From: Nitrospira sp.
GTDB lineage: Bacteria; Nitrospirota; Nitrospiria; Nitrospirales; Nitrospiraceae
DNA length: 64,000 nt
Direction: 5' to 3'
Assembly (NCBI GenBank): GCA_016788885.1
Contig: JAEURX010000052.1
Location: 1-64,000 of the forward strand
The notes under the pieces were generated by a model that saw nothing but the letters and a program-made list of their open reading frames with translations, was not told the origin of the DNA and did not search any database. The translations under genes and the position numbers were made by a program. This document shows positions 53,481 to 62,044 of this stretch, piece by piece. How positions within the stretch are numbered: the first letter of the stretch is position 1; each line of letters begins with the position of its first letter.

Positions 53481-54500
53481 ATGAGTAGTGACTTGCATCC
53501 ACTCACCTTACCCGAGAACGGTGAGCTGCCTAAAACCGTCGAACAACCTGCGGTTGCGCAGGCCCCGAGCCACACACCCTGGCTGACGATCCTGCATTGG
53601 TTTGATTCGTGGGCCGGCATCGAAAACATGAAAACCGATGCTGCTCCCGCCACCGTGGACTGGCTGCGGGCCATTCCGCTCATCACGGTCCACTTGATCT
53701 GTCTCGGCGTGTTCATCGTCGGCTGGAGTTGGGTTGCCGTAGGCGTCTGCGCCGCCTTCTACTTCATCCGCATGTTCGCCATCACCGGATGGTATCACCG
53801 CTATTTCTCGCATCGCACATTCAAGACTTCCCGAGCCTGTCAATTTGCCTTTGCGTTGTTGGGCTCGTCGTGCGCACAACGCGGTCCCCTCTGGTGGGCC
53901 GGCCACCATCGGCACCACCACATCTATTCCGATAAGCCCGAAGACACGCATTCGGTCCGCCAGGGAGGATTCCTCTGGGCCCATATCGGCTGGATCAGCT
54001 CCAAGAAGTTTTTCCCGCCACGCCTGAAGAGCATCGGCGACTTCGCCAAGTTCCCCGAACTGCGCTTTCTGGATCGCTTCGACACGCTAGTGCCCACCAT
54101 CTGCGGATTCGGCATGTTCGGACTGGGGAAGCTGCTGGAAGCCTATGCACCAGGACTCGGCACGAATGGTCCGCAAATGTTGATCTGGGGGTTCTTCGTG
54201 TCTACCGTGGCCCTGCTCCACGGCACCTGCACGATCAACTCGCTCTCGCATGTGTATGGATCGCAGCGTTACAAGACGGGGGATGACAGCAAGAACAACT
54301 TCATCCTTGCCATGATCACGCTCGGCGAGGGATGGCACAACAACCATCACTACTATGCGGCCTCGACCCGCCAGGGATTCTATTGGTGGGAAATCGACAT
54401 TACCTACTACATCCTCCGTGCCATGCAAGCGGTCGGCTTAGTGTGGGATATCCGCGAAGTCCCAACGCACGTTCGGGAAGGAAAAAGCAAACTCGCCTGA
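53481..54500 (+). CDS. acyl-CoA/acyl-lipid desaturase
   Basis: The 339-residue protein is an integral membrane fatty acid desaturase. Its three His boxes are HRYFSH, HHRHHH and HNNHH (in GEGWHNNHHYY), which bind the di-iron centre. Membrane helices lie at about residues 58-90 and 210-255. It should introduce a double bond (delta-9 type) in acyl chains with oxygen. An N-terminal polar tail of ~35 residues precedes the core. It is followed by a bidirectional hairpin. Confidence 0.95.
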   Translation: MSSDLHPLTLPENGELPKTVEQPAVAQAPSHTPWLTILHWFDSWAGIENMKTDAAPATVDWLRAIPLITVHLICLGVFIVGWSWVAVGVCAAFYFIRMFAITGWYHRYFSHRTFKTSRACQFAFALLGSSCAQRGPLWWAGHHRHHHIYSDKPEDTHSVRQGGFLWAHIGWISSKKFFPPRLKSIGDFAKFPELRFLDRFDTLVPTICGFGMFGLGKLLEAYAPGLGTNGPQMLIWGFFVSTVALLHGTCTINSLSHVYGSQRYKTGDDSKNNFILAMITLGEGWHNNHHYYAASTRQGFYWWEIDITYYILRAMQAVGLVWDIREVPTHVREGKSKLA

Positions 54501-54505
54501 CGATA

Positions 54506-54538
54506 CAAGGGGGGCGGTCATTCAAGCCCGCCCCCTTG
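54506..54538. terminator. bidirectional hairpin after the desaturase
   Basis: CAAGGGGGGCGG (54506-54517) pairs with CCGCCCCCTTG (54528-54538) with one bulged G. It separates the convergent desaturase and 54547-55017 genes. Confidence 0.6.
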
Positions 54539-54546
54539 ACGCCGCA

Positions 54547-55017
54547 CTAAACCCACTCTGATTCTTCCGCCGACGCAGGCTTCCGCCCATACAGAGCCCG
54601 CAACCGCCCCCGAATCTCGCTGCTCACCGAATCGATCTCTGCGATTTCCGCGTCGCTCGCAATCCACGCGTCCTCCGGCGCCAACTCGATACGGTAGTGA
54701 TTTTTCTTCATCGAGAACCACTCGATGTACGGATGCGGCACCAAATGCGGGTGCGGATCGAAGGAAATCAGACTGGCGTCCCCAACCTGGGGAATCTCGA
54801 CGTCACCCAACACCTGAGCAGCAAGGTCCTCATCCGCGAACCGGCTATTCTTGAACCGAATCACTCTGCCGGCAATTTCTCCACGGCAATTCCCGGCGAG
54901 ATAGAACTCGACCGGTCCTAGCACCGCGAAGGTGATCCGACCAACCACCGTCCCGTCTTCTCGATTATCGAGAAATCCTTCTTGCACCCATCGGCTATTC
55001 CCGAACTTCTGAGCCAC
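54547..55017 (-). CDS. hypothetical soluble protein
   Basis: The product (156 residues from GTG 55017) has a beta-rich first part (VAQKFGNSRWVQEGFLDN, GTVVGRITFAVLG, FYLAGNCRGEIAGRVIRFKNSRF) and a C-terminal helical, acidic part (DAEIAEIDSVSSEIRGRLRAL). The GTG is preceded by GGAGGGGA; a frame open further upstream is not supported. It overlaps the EamA gene by 23 bp. No family is recognised. Confidence 0.7.
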   Translation of the reverse strand: MAQKFGNSRWVQEGFLDNREDGTVVGRITFAVLGPVEFYLAGNCRGEIAGRVIRFKNSRFADEDLAAQVLGDVEIPQVGDASLISFDPHPHLVPHPYIEWFSMKKNHYRIELAPEDAWIASDAEIAEIDSVSSEIRGRLRALYGRKPASAEESEWV

Positions 55018-55897
55018 GCTCCCCTCCCTCCGGACGCACAGACACGGACGTTGCCTGTGTCGCGGCCCCCTCACCTGACACCCACGAACCAAGCAGGACA
55101 CCGCCCAGGATCATCACGCTGCCGAACCATCCCTGCGCATCCAGGTTCTCACCCAGGAAATACCAGGCCAGCCAGGCCGCGATAGCCGGCTCTGCCGCGA
55201 ATAATAATGCGACTTGCTGGGCCGGCAGGAGTTGCTGTGCCCACATCTGCACCCCAAACGCGCCGGTCGCCAAGACCCCAGTCACCACCAGCCCGACCAC
55301 TAACACCTGCGTTGGCGCGAACATGGTCGCAGTCGGCTCCTCCCACCACATCGCCCCCAGCATGGCCACTGTCATCAGCACCAATTGCCAGGCGAACAAG
55401 GAGACGGCGTCAGTCACCCGCGTATACCGTTCCAAACAGACGATATGCGCGGCAAAGGCAGCCGCGCTCCCCAAGGTCAGCACATCCCCGAGGTTGGCGG
55501 ATGCCGCTGGCTTGACCAGGAACCATAGGCCGACTAAGGCCATCCCATTGGCCACCCACGTGTGCGCACCGAGCCTGCGGAGGTAGAGGGGAACGAAGAC
55601 GACATACAGCACCGTGATAAACGCCGAGTTCGACGCCGTCGTCAAATGCAGCCCCACCGTCTGCAGTACGTACCCGAGAAACAGCCAACTGCTCGCAACC
55701 ACACTCATCCGCAGCATGGCGGTATTTGTCGTCAGCGCACGGCGCATGAGCACGAGCACCGCACACACCACGAGCGTGCCGAGCAGAAATCTCAGGAACA
55801 GGAACGACAGCGGGGAGATTTGTTCGAGTGCGGCTTTCGTAGCCGGAAACGTTGCCCCCCACACCACGGTCGTGAGGAGCAGCGCAAGTTGAGGCAT
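54995..55897 (-). CDS. EamA/DMT-family transporter
   Basis: The product (300 residues from ATG 55897) has ten predicted membrane helices in two EamA repeats (LALLLTTVVWGATFPATKAAL at the start; EPAIAAWLAWYFLGENLDAQGWFGSVMILGGVLLGSW near the end, written in parts). Such transporters export metabolites; the substrate is unknown. An upstream TTG (55972) is possible but gives a non-membrane extension. It precedes the overlapping hypothetical gene. Confidence 0.9.
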   Translation of the reverse strand: MPQLALLLTTVVWGATFPATKAALEQISPLSFLFLRFLLGTLVVCAVLVLMRRALTTNTAMLRMSVVASSWLFLGYVLQTVGLHLTTASNSAFITVLYVVFVPLYLRRLGAHTWVANGMALVGLWFLVKPAASANLGDVLTLGSAAAFAAHIVCLERYTRVTDAVSLFAWQLVLMTVAMLGAMWWEEPTATMFAPTQVLVVGLVVTGVLATGAFGVQMWAQQLLPAQQVALLFAAEPAIAAWLAWYFLGENLDAQGWFGSVMILGGVLLGSWVSGEGAATQATSVSVRPEGGERGSEVRE

Positions 55898-55925
55898 GGC
55901 GAAGCACGATGCGGAATGAGACTGA

Positions 55926-55969
55926 CTGACGGGCGGAGCGGGAAGCGGCTCCCCAATTCCGCCCGTCAG
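55926..55969 (-). terminator. strong hairpin between small gene and EamA gene
   Basis: CTGACGGGCGGA (55926-55937) pairs perfectly with TCCGCCCGTCAG (55958-55969), with GGGA/TCCC inside the loop. It lies after the stop of the 67-residue gene and before the EamA start, both on the minus strand. Confidence 0.6.
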
Positions 55970-56001
55970 CAATCACCATTCACGCATGATCATTCCTGAT
56001 G

Positions 56002-56205
56002 TTAGGGCTTGCAGAGTGCACATTTGCGCTCGTCGCTGGTCCCGGCCAACTCCATCGCCGCCAATGCGCGCTCCTTGTCCGGGTAATCGAACCAGCCGCC
56101 TTCCCAAAAATCGCTGCTGGAAACGCTGGATGGCACTTCCGAACAACGATCCCGATGAAGCGTCACTCGATCGATCGCGCGTGCAATGTGAATCCAATAG
56201 ACCAT
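56002..56205 (-). CDS. 67-residue hypothetical protein
   Basis: The product starts MVYWIHIARAIDRVTLHRDRC and contains GGWFDYPDKERALAAME and a C-terminal CALCKP. It looks like a small conserved soluble protein with a Cys pair. ATG 56205 was preferred to ATG 56256 since the former gives the compact domain. The 3' end is followed by a hairpin. No family name is assigned. Confidence 0.55.
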   Translation of the reverse strand: MVYWIHIARAIDRVTLHRDRCSEVPSSVSSSDFWEGGWFDYPDKERALAAMELAGTSDERKCALCKP

Positions 56206-56354
56206 GGTACCCCGTCGGATTCCGCCGTCGTTACCGTTGCACTCGCACCCTACCACGCATGTCGCGGAGAGAGCAACGCGCAGGAATCACCGAGCCCCAA
56301 CGGCTCCGTGACGGCAATGAGCATGAGATTATGGAATCAAACCAGGAGGTTGCG

Positions 56355-56531
56355 TTAGGGCAGGAGCTGCCACTCGTCCTTCTCGATCACGGTCTTGACA
56401 CCGCTTTCCAGCTTCTTGACGTCCTTCTCCTCGAACAGTCGCATATACCGCTCGATCCGATCCGGATCATCGATACGCTCTTCCTGCATGACACCGCCGC
56501 TACCTTTGTACTTTCGAATTAACAGGGGCAT
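56355..56531 (-). CDS. 58-residue hypothetical protein
   Basis: A short frame: ATG 56531, TAA at 56357-56355. The product begins MPLLIRKYKGSGGVMQEERI, is rich in charged residues and has the phrase IERYMRLFEEKDVKKLESG, probably helical. Its ribosome site AGAGGAG is eight bases upstream and a promoter TTGACC-18-TATTGT lies at 56581-56610, so it is probably expressed. No family is recognised. Confidence 0.6.
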   Translation of the reverse strand: MPLLIRKYKGSGGVMQEERIDDPDRIERYMRLFEEKDVKKLESGVKTVIEKDEWQLLP

Positions 56532-56580
56532 TTCAACCGCTCCTCTAAATGTGGCTCGCGTTTCGACACAAAGATTCGGT

Positions 56581-56610
56581 ACAATAGTGCAAAGTTACGC
56601 ATAGGGTCAA
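56581..56610 (-). promoter_or_regulatory. promoter of the 58-residue protein gene
   Basis: On the minus strand TTGACC, 18 bp, TATTGT. A leader of about 43 nt with a good ribosome site follows. Confidence 0.5.
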
Positions 56611-56689
56611 GCGTTTCCACACAGAGAGTGCCGTTCTCTCGCCCACCCTGCCCGGGTGGAGCCGGGGCACGTCATCCAAGGAGTCGACC

Positions 56690-57001
56690 ATGTCGGTCTA
56701 CGAATATCGCTGCGAACAATGTACCCACCAGTTCGAAGCCACCCAGTCCATGCACGCCCGGCAGGAGGATACGGTCTGCCCGAAATGTAACAAACTTGGT
56801 GCCACCCGGATGTTCTCTTCCTTTGCCTCAAAAGTGAAGGGCAGCCATAAGCCAGGATTCGAGGAGATCAAAGCCTACGACATGCTGAATGAACGCATGG
56901 ATCGATTCTCGAAACTGCCGCCTGCCATGGGCAAGCGGGTAGATGTCAGCCCGGAGATGATGGCCGGCGCAGTCACCCCGACGGAAAATACTCCCCCGTA
57001 A
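56690..57001 (+). CDS. FmdB-type zinc ribbon protein
   Basis: The 103-residue protein has the N-terminal zinc ribbon YEYRCEQCTHQF and VCPKCNKL with two CxxC pairs, the putative regulatory (FmdB) family. The C-terminal half is helical with Met and Lys. Its function in general is unknown. AAGGAG is eight bases before ATG 56690. Confidence 0.92.
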   Translation: MSVYEYRCEQCTHQFEATQSMHARQEDTVCPKCNKLGATRMFSSFASKVKGSHKPGFEEIKAYDMLNERMDRFSKLPPAMGKRVDVSPEMMAGAVTPTENTPP

Positions 57002-57107
57002 TCGGGCCACGTCCTGACGACCGCCCCCACACTATCGCGCGGACGTGGACGGCTGGCGAATGGGGCCCCAGAGCAACCACTCAACGGCACAAGGAGAGTC
57101 GTTCAGC

Positions 57108-57932
57108 ATGGTCTCCCGTATCAGCGGATTAGTTTCTGCCTTCCTCCTGCTCCTCAGTGCGCTCCCGGCCTTGGCGGAGGTCGCCGGCTCGATGATGATT
57201 GCCGGCCATGGCCCAGAACAACACGTCATAGAATCCCTGGCCCACGCATTTGAAAAAGCCAATCCTCGCGCCTACATCGACGTCGCCTGGGACGACAATT
57301 CCAAACCGCTTGAGATGCTCAAGGCCAAGCAGGCGAACATCGCCGTGACCGGGAACCCCGAGAACGGATTCCGGTCGGTTCAGATTGCCTGGGACGGCAT
57401 TGCCATCATGGTCCATCGTTCGAACTTCACGAAAGAAGTGACGAAACAGGAAGTCGCCGAACTGTTCTCGGGCAAGTACAAATTCTGGGCTGATTTGGGC
57501 GGGCCGGACACCAAGATCTTGCTGCTCGACCGGCCTCGCAACGAAAACAATCGCGACGCCTTCGAGCAGCTTCTGGGCATCACCGGCAAGATTCCCGATG
57601 CGACGAAAGTCATCGCGAAGGATGAAAAAGTGATCAAAACGGTCGCCGGCACGCTCCCGCCTCACTCGGCCGTCACCTATCTCTCACTCGGCCAGGCGTT
57701 GGAAGCCGTGGCCTCCGGCGTGCCGGTGCGCTTGCTGCCGATCGACAAGGTCGAACCGGAAACGCCCACCGTCAAAGACGGGCGTTATCCCCTGCGGCGA
57801 CCGGTGTTGCTGCTCTCGAACAACGAACCTGATCCGCTCATCGAAGCGTTCGAGCAATTCGCCCTCTCAGACGAGGGGCAAAAGATACTCAGTGAATCCT
57901 ATACACCGCTTCCCAAGACATCATCTCCCTAA
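57108..57932 (+). CDS. periplasmic phosphate-type substrate-binding protein
   Basis: The product (274 residues) has a signal peptide cleaved after ALA (about residue 23), then a PBP-like domain: GSMMIAGHGPEQHVIESLAHAFEKANP, MLKAKQANIAVTGNP, GIAIMVHRSN, QEVAELFSGKYKFWADLGG and ESYTPLP. This resembles PstS-like phosphate-binding proteins, but no transporter genes lie beside it, so it may serve another ligand or act as a stand-alone binding protein. ATG 57108 follows AAGGAG. It precedes the IPT/TIG gene by 12 bp. Confidence 0.85.
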   Translation: MVSRISGLVSAFLLLLSALPALAEVAGSMMIAGHGPEQHVIESLAHAFEKANPRAYIDVAWDDNSKPLEMLKAKQANIAVTGNPENGFRSVQIAWDGIAIMVHRSNFTKEVTKQEVAELFSGKYKFWADLGGPDTKILLLDRPRNENNRDAFEQLLGITGKIPDATKVIAKDEKVIKTVAGTLPPHSAVTYLSLGQALEAVASGVPVRLLPIDKVEPETPTVKDGRYPLRRPVLLLSNNEPDPLIEAFEQFALSDEGQKILSESYTPLPKTSSP

Positions 57933-57944
57933 TAGGAGGCTTTT

Positions 57945-58400
57945 ATGCGCACATTTCTTCCCGCACTCCTCGGCATCACGGTGGCCTTCGGTACAAGCGT
58001 CGCCATACTCCATCCCGGGCAAGCCCAGGAAGGGGCCATGGTGGAAGGTGCCGGGTATACGATGTTCAACACCGAATCGATCAAGGGCTCCGATACGTCG
58101 AAGCTCGAAAAGGACCCCGTCTGCGATCGTTCGAAGCGCCCCTCTATCGGCAAGATCGAGCCGGATGAAGCCAAGCCCGGCGACAAGGTCACCATCAAGG
58201 GGGAAAATTTCGGCAGCAAAGAATGTTTTCATGGGGTGACGTTCAGCGCCGCACCCAAGGATAAGATCGACTATCAATTCGTCAACGAAACCACGATCGA
58301 AGCCGTCGTGCCGGACGCGAAAGCCGGCATGTCCTTCATCATCGTGGTCGCCGGTGGCGGCAGCGCGCAATCGAAGCCGCTGCTTATCCAAGCCAAGTAA
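57945..58400 (+). CDS. secreted IPT/TIG domain protein
   Basis: The 151-residue product has a signal peptide cleaved after AQA (about residue 28). Residues ~66-150 carry an immunoglobulin-like IPT/TIG fold: PSIGKIEPDEAKPGDKVTI, KGENFG, VTFS, INETTIEAVVPD in close form and FIIVVAGGGSAQS. The first mature part has a Cys (VCDRS) and the fold one more (ECFHG), perhaps a disulfide. It is co-transcribed with the binding protein and has TAGGAGG before the ATG. A binding or surface role is inferred. Confidence 0.8.
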   Translation: MRTFLPALLGITVAFGTSVAILHPGQAQEGAMVEGAGYTMFNTESIKGSDTSKLEKDPVCDRSKRPSIGKIEPDEAKPGDKVTIKGENFGSKECFHGVTFSAAPKDKIDYQFVNETTIEAVVPDAKAGMSFIIVVAGGGSAQSKPLLIQAK

Positions 58401-58407
58401 GGCCCTC

Positions 58408-58431
58408 GGGCAGGAGGCCTCCCTCCTGCCC
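58408..58431 (+). terminator. hairpin after the IPT/TIG gene
   Basis: GGGCAGGAGG (58408-58417) pairs perfectly with CCTCCTGCCC (58422-58431) around a four-base loop; no T-run follows. Confidence 0.6.
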
Positions 58432-58565
58432 ATGTCGCCCTCCCCGGATTCGCTGTTTCACCCTCGTTCGTCTCGACAACTCTCCTGACCCTATGCTAGG
58501 TTACGCGAACTTTTTGGAGACGACCCGGAGGTGAGCTGCGGCTCCAATCCTCTCGTAATCCCATC

Positions 58566-59984
58566 ATGTTCCGGAAGATCCTTGTTGCCAACCGTGGCGA
58601 AATCGCCATGCGCATCATTCGCGGCTGTCGCGAGCTCAACATCGCGACGGCGGCGATTTATTCCGAGGCCGACTCCTCCGGCATCTACGTCAAAAAGGCC
58701 GATGAGTCTTATCTCGTAGGCCCCGGCCCGGTCAAAGGCTTCCTCGACGGCAAACAGATTGTGGAAATTGCGAAGCGCATCGGCGCCGATGCGATCCATC
58801 CCGGCTACGGATTCCTCTCCGAAAACGCCAAATTCGCGCGACTCTGCCACAGCTCGGGCATCACCTTCATCGGTCCCTCCCCCGAAACGATCGACCTCAT
58901 GGGCAGCAAGGTCAAGGCTCGACAGATCGCCCAGCAAGCGGGGCTTCCAATCGTCCCAGGCACCGAAGGCGGCATCACCACCGTTGAGGAAGCACTGGAG
59001 TTCACCAACCGCATCGGCTATCCGGTCATGATCAAGGCCAGCGCCGGCGGAGGAGGCCGCGGCCTGCGGGTGGTTCGCTCCGATCAGGAACTGCGCGAAA
59101 ATATGGAAGTCGCGTCGCGGGAAGCCCTGGCGGCATTCGGCGACGGGAGCATCTTCATCGAAAAGTACATTGAGCGCCCGCACCATATCGAATTCCAGAT
59201 CCTGGGGGATAAACATGGCAACATCATCCACTTAGGAGAGCGGGATTGCTCCATCCAACGCCGCCATCAGAAGCTGATCGAGATCGCCCCATCGCTGGTT
59301 CTCACGCCAAAACTGCGCACCCAAATGGGCGAAGCCGCCATTGCCATCGCGAGAGCGGTGAACTATGACAATGCCGGCACCGTGGAATTCCTCCTCGACC
59401 ACGAAGGCCATTTCTACTTCATGGAGATGAACCCACGTCTCCAGGTCGAACACACCGTCACCGAACAGATCACGGCGATCGATATCGTGCGCAACCAAAT
59501 CTCCGTCGCGGCGGGAAAGCCACTGGAGATCCGGCAGAAGGACGTGACGTTGCAGGGGCATGCGATCCAATGCCGCATCAACGCAGAGGATCCGCGCAAC
59601 AATTTCATGCCGTGCACCGGCACCGTCACCGCCTATTTGTCTCCCGGAGGCATCGGCGTCCGCATCGACGGCGCCGTCTACCGCGATTACACGATTCCCC
59701 CCTACTACGACGCATTGCTGGCGAAACTCACCGTACGGGGACGGACATGGGAAGAAGCCGTGAGCCGTATGCGCCGGTCGCTCGAGGAGTACGTCCTACG
59801 CGGTGTGAAAACGACGATTCCATTTATGAAGAACGTGATGATGGAGCAGGACTTCCAGGCCGGACGGTTCGACACCTCGTACCTGGACACACATCCGGAC
59901 CTGTATCAATACGAAGAATCCGAGGAGCCTGAGGACCTGGTGCTGGCGATCTCTGCAGCAATCGCCGCCTACGAAGGACTCTGA
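58566..59984 (+). CDS. biotin carboxylase subunit (pyruvate/2-oxoglutarate carboxylase type)
   Basis: The 472-residue protein is the ATP-dependent carboxylase that carries CO2 to biotin. Motifs: KILVANRGEIAMRIIRGC, HPGYGFLSEN, KASAGGGGRG (ATP-grasp), MEMNPRLQVEHTVTE and a C-terminal ALLAKLTVRG. Its partner is the carboxyltransferase-biotin protein that follows after 71 bp. In organisms with the reductive TCA cycle such pairs make oxaloacetate or oxalosuccinate; an acetyl-CoA carboxylase role is less likely because of the neighbour. Confidence 0.93.
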   Translation: MFRKILVANRGEIAMRIIRGCRELNIATAAIYSEADSSGIYVKKADESYLVGPGPVKGFLDGKQIVEIAKRIGADAIHPGYGFLSENAKFARLCHSSGITFIGPSPETIDLMGSKVKARQIAQQAGLPIVPGTEGGITTVEEALEFTNRIGYPVMIKASAGGGGRGLRVVRSDQELRENMEVASREALAAFGDGSIFIEKYIERPHHIEFQILGDKHGNIIHLGERDCSIQRRHQKLIEIAPSLVLTPKLRTQMGEAAIAIARAVNYDNAGTVEFLLDHEGHFYFMEMNPRLQVEHTVTEQITAIDIVRNQISVAAGKPLEIRQKDVTLQGHAIQCRINAEDPRNNFMPCTGTVTAYLSPGGIGVRIDGAVYRDYTIPPYYDALLAKLTVRGRTWEEAVSRMRRSLEEYVLRGVKTTIPFMKNVMMEQDFQAGRFDTSYLDTHPDLYQYEESEEPEDLVLAISAAIAAYEGL

Positions 59985-60055
59985 CCTCCCAGCCACCAGG
60001 CAGCACCACCTCAACCCTGTTACGCGAGCGATTCCGCCGCCCCGAGGCCGTCAGC

Positions 60056-62041
60056 ATGGCAACGAAAAAGACCAAGAAAACCGCCCCCAAGAAAAGCCCC
60101 GCGAAGAAAACGCCGGCGAAGCCCAGCCGAAAGGCTGCCGCCCGCGGCGATCGCCCGTTGCACCCGACGAATCCGGAACTGCACCTAGAAGCCGCGCCGG
60201 GGAAAAAACTGCTGTTGACCGATGTCGCCTTCCGCGACGGACACCAGTCACTCCTTGCCACCAGAATGCGCACGGAAGACATGTTACCGATCGCCCAAAA
60301 ACTCGACGCCATCGGCTACTGGTCGTTGGAGGTCTGGGGTGGGGCGACGTTCGACACCTGCCTTCGCTTTCTCAAGGAAGATCCCTGGGAGCGCCTCCGG
60401 GCCCTTCGGGATGCCATGCCGAACACCAAGTTGCAGATGTTACTGCGCGGACAGAACCTCGTAGGATACCGGCATTACGCCGACGACGTACTCGACAAAT
60501 TCATCGAACGGTCGGCGGCCAACGGCATCGATGTGTTTCGCATTTTTGATGCGCTGAACGACGTGCGCAACCTGGATCGCGCCATCCGCGAGGTGAAGGC
60601 CTGCGGCAAACATGTCGAGGCCACGATTTGTTATACCGTGAGCCCGGTCCACAGCATCGATCGCTTCGTGTCCATGGCCAAGCAGTTGGAAGACCTGGGC
60701 ACCGATACCCTCTGTATCAAGGACATGGCCGGGCTCCTCGCACCGCTGGATGCCTATCATCTCATTCGACGCCTCAAGAAGGCCGTGCGGGTGCCGATCC
60801 ATCTCCACAGCCACTATACCTCCGGCATGGCCTCCATGTCGGCCCTGATGGCGGTCATGGGCGGGCTCGACATGTTGGACACGTCGGTGTCCCCGTTAGC
60901 CGGCGGGACCTCACACCCACCGACTGAAACCTTGATCGCCAGCCTGCGCGACACACCGTACGACACCGGGTTGGATCTCCGTCAATTTGAACCGATCACG
61001 GAACATTTCCGTAACGTGCGCCGAAAATATCGCCAGTTTGAAAGCGACTTCACCGGGGTCGACGCCGAAATTCTCACCTCGCAGATCCCCGGCGGCATGT
61101 TGTCGAACCTCGCCGCCCAATTGGCCGAACAGGATGCCCTGGATCGCATGAAAGAAGTGCTCGACGAAGTCCCGCGTGTGCGGAAAGAAATGGGGTATCC
61201 CCCGCTCGTAACTCCCACCAGCCAGATCGTCGGCACACAAGCCACGTTGAATGTGCTGACGGGTGAACAGGGGGAACGCTACAAGGTCATCACCACCGAA
61301 ACGAAAAATTATTTCCTGGGCTTGTACGGTCGCGCACCGGGCCCGCTCGATAAGGGCATCATGGCTCGCGCCGTCGGCGATGAGGAGCCGGTCAAGGGCC
61401 GGCCGGCCGACCGGTTGGAGCCGGAATTCGAAAAGTTGAAGAAGGACATGCCCCCGACGGCGACGACCCCGGAAGATCAGCTGTCCTTCGCCCTCTTTCC
61501 GGCCATTGCCAGGGACTTCTTCGAAGCTCGTGAACGGGGAGATCTCCATCCGGAACCGCTTGAGCCGGCCGAAGCCAAAGGCCCGGCCGTGGCGCACGAT
61601 CTGCACCTCGCTCCCGCTGAATTCAATATCACGGTGCACGGCGAGAACTACCATGTCGTCGTATCAGGATCCGGTCGCACGACCGACGGCCGTAAACCGT
61701 ACTACATTCGCGTCAACGACCGCCTGCAGGAAGTGTCGCTTGAACCGCTCCAGGAAGTGTTGGCGGGCGTGCCGGAATCCCCCGAAGCCGGTAGCACCTC
61801 AAAGCCGAAACGCCCCCGGCCGACCAAGCCCGGCGATGTCGCCCCGCCCATGCCCGGCCGGGTGGTGAAGATCCTCGTGACGGAAGGCGCCCAGGTCAAG
61901 ACCGGCGATCCGCTCCTGATCATCGAAGCCATGAAAATGGAAAGCCAGGTCCCGGCTCCCATGGATGGACGGGTCACCGCCATTCTGGCTGCCGAGGGCG
62001 ACAACGTCAAAACCGACGAAACCGTCATCCAGCTGGATTAA
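60056..62041 (+). CDS. carboxyltransferase and biotin carrier subunit
   Basis: The 661-residue protein has a Lys/Ala/Pro-rich tail (residues 1-35), a carboxyltransferase TIM barrel (~45-330; DVAFRDGHQSL, DMAGLLAP, HSHYTSGMAS), a PYC-OADA domain (~340-520) and a biotinyl domain with EAMKMES (Lys627). This is the layout of subunit B of two-part pyruvate carboxylase (PycB), 2-oxoglutarate carboxylase (CfiA) or oxaloacetate decarboxylase alpha. The subunit A gene upstream argues for carboxylase. No sodium-pump decarboxylase genes are present. The basic tail is not part of the enzyme and may bind nucleic acid or other polyanions. Confidence 0.92.
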   Translation: MATKKTKKTAPKKSPAKKTPAKPSRKAAARGDRPLHPTNPELHLEAAPGKKLLLTDVAFRDGHQSLLATRMRTEDMLPIAQKLDAIGYWSLEVWGGATFDTCLRFLKEDPWERLRALRDAMPNTKLQMLLRGQNLVGYRHYADDVLDKFIERSAANGIDVFRIFDALNDVRNLDRAIREVKACGKHVEATICYTVSPVHSIDRFVSMAKQLEDLGTDTLCIKDMAGLLAPLDAYHLIRRLKKAVRVPIHLHSHYTSGMASMSALMAVMGGLDMLDTSVSPLAGGTSHPPTETLIASLRDTPYDTGLDLRQFEPITEHFRNVRRKYRQFESDFTGVDAEILTSQIPGGMLSNLAAQLAEQDALDRMKEVLDEVPRVRKEMGYPPLVTPTSQIVGTQATLNVLTGEQGERYKVITTETKNYFLGLYGRAPGPLDKGIMARAVGDEEPVKGRPADRLEPEFEKLKKDMPPTATTPEDQLSFALFPAIARDFFEARERGDLHPEPLEPAEAKGPAVAHDLHLAPAEFNITVHGENYHVVVSGSGRTTDGRKPYYIRVNDRLQEVSLEPLQEVLAGVPESPEAGSTSKPKRPRPTKPGDVAPPMPGRVVKILVTEGAQVKTGDPLLIIEAMKMESQVPAPMDGRVTAILAAEGDNVKTDETVIQLD

Positions 62042-62044
62042 CGG

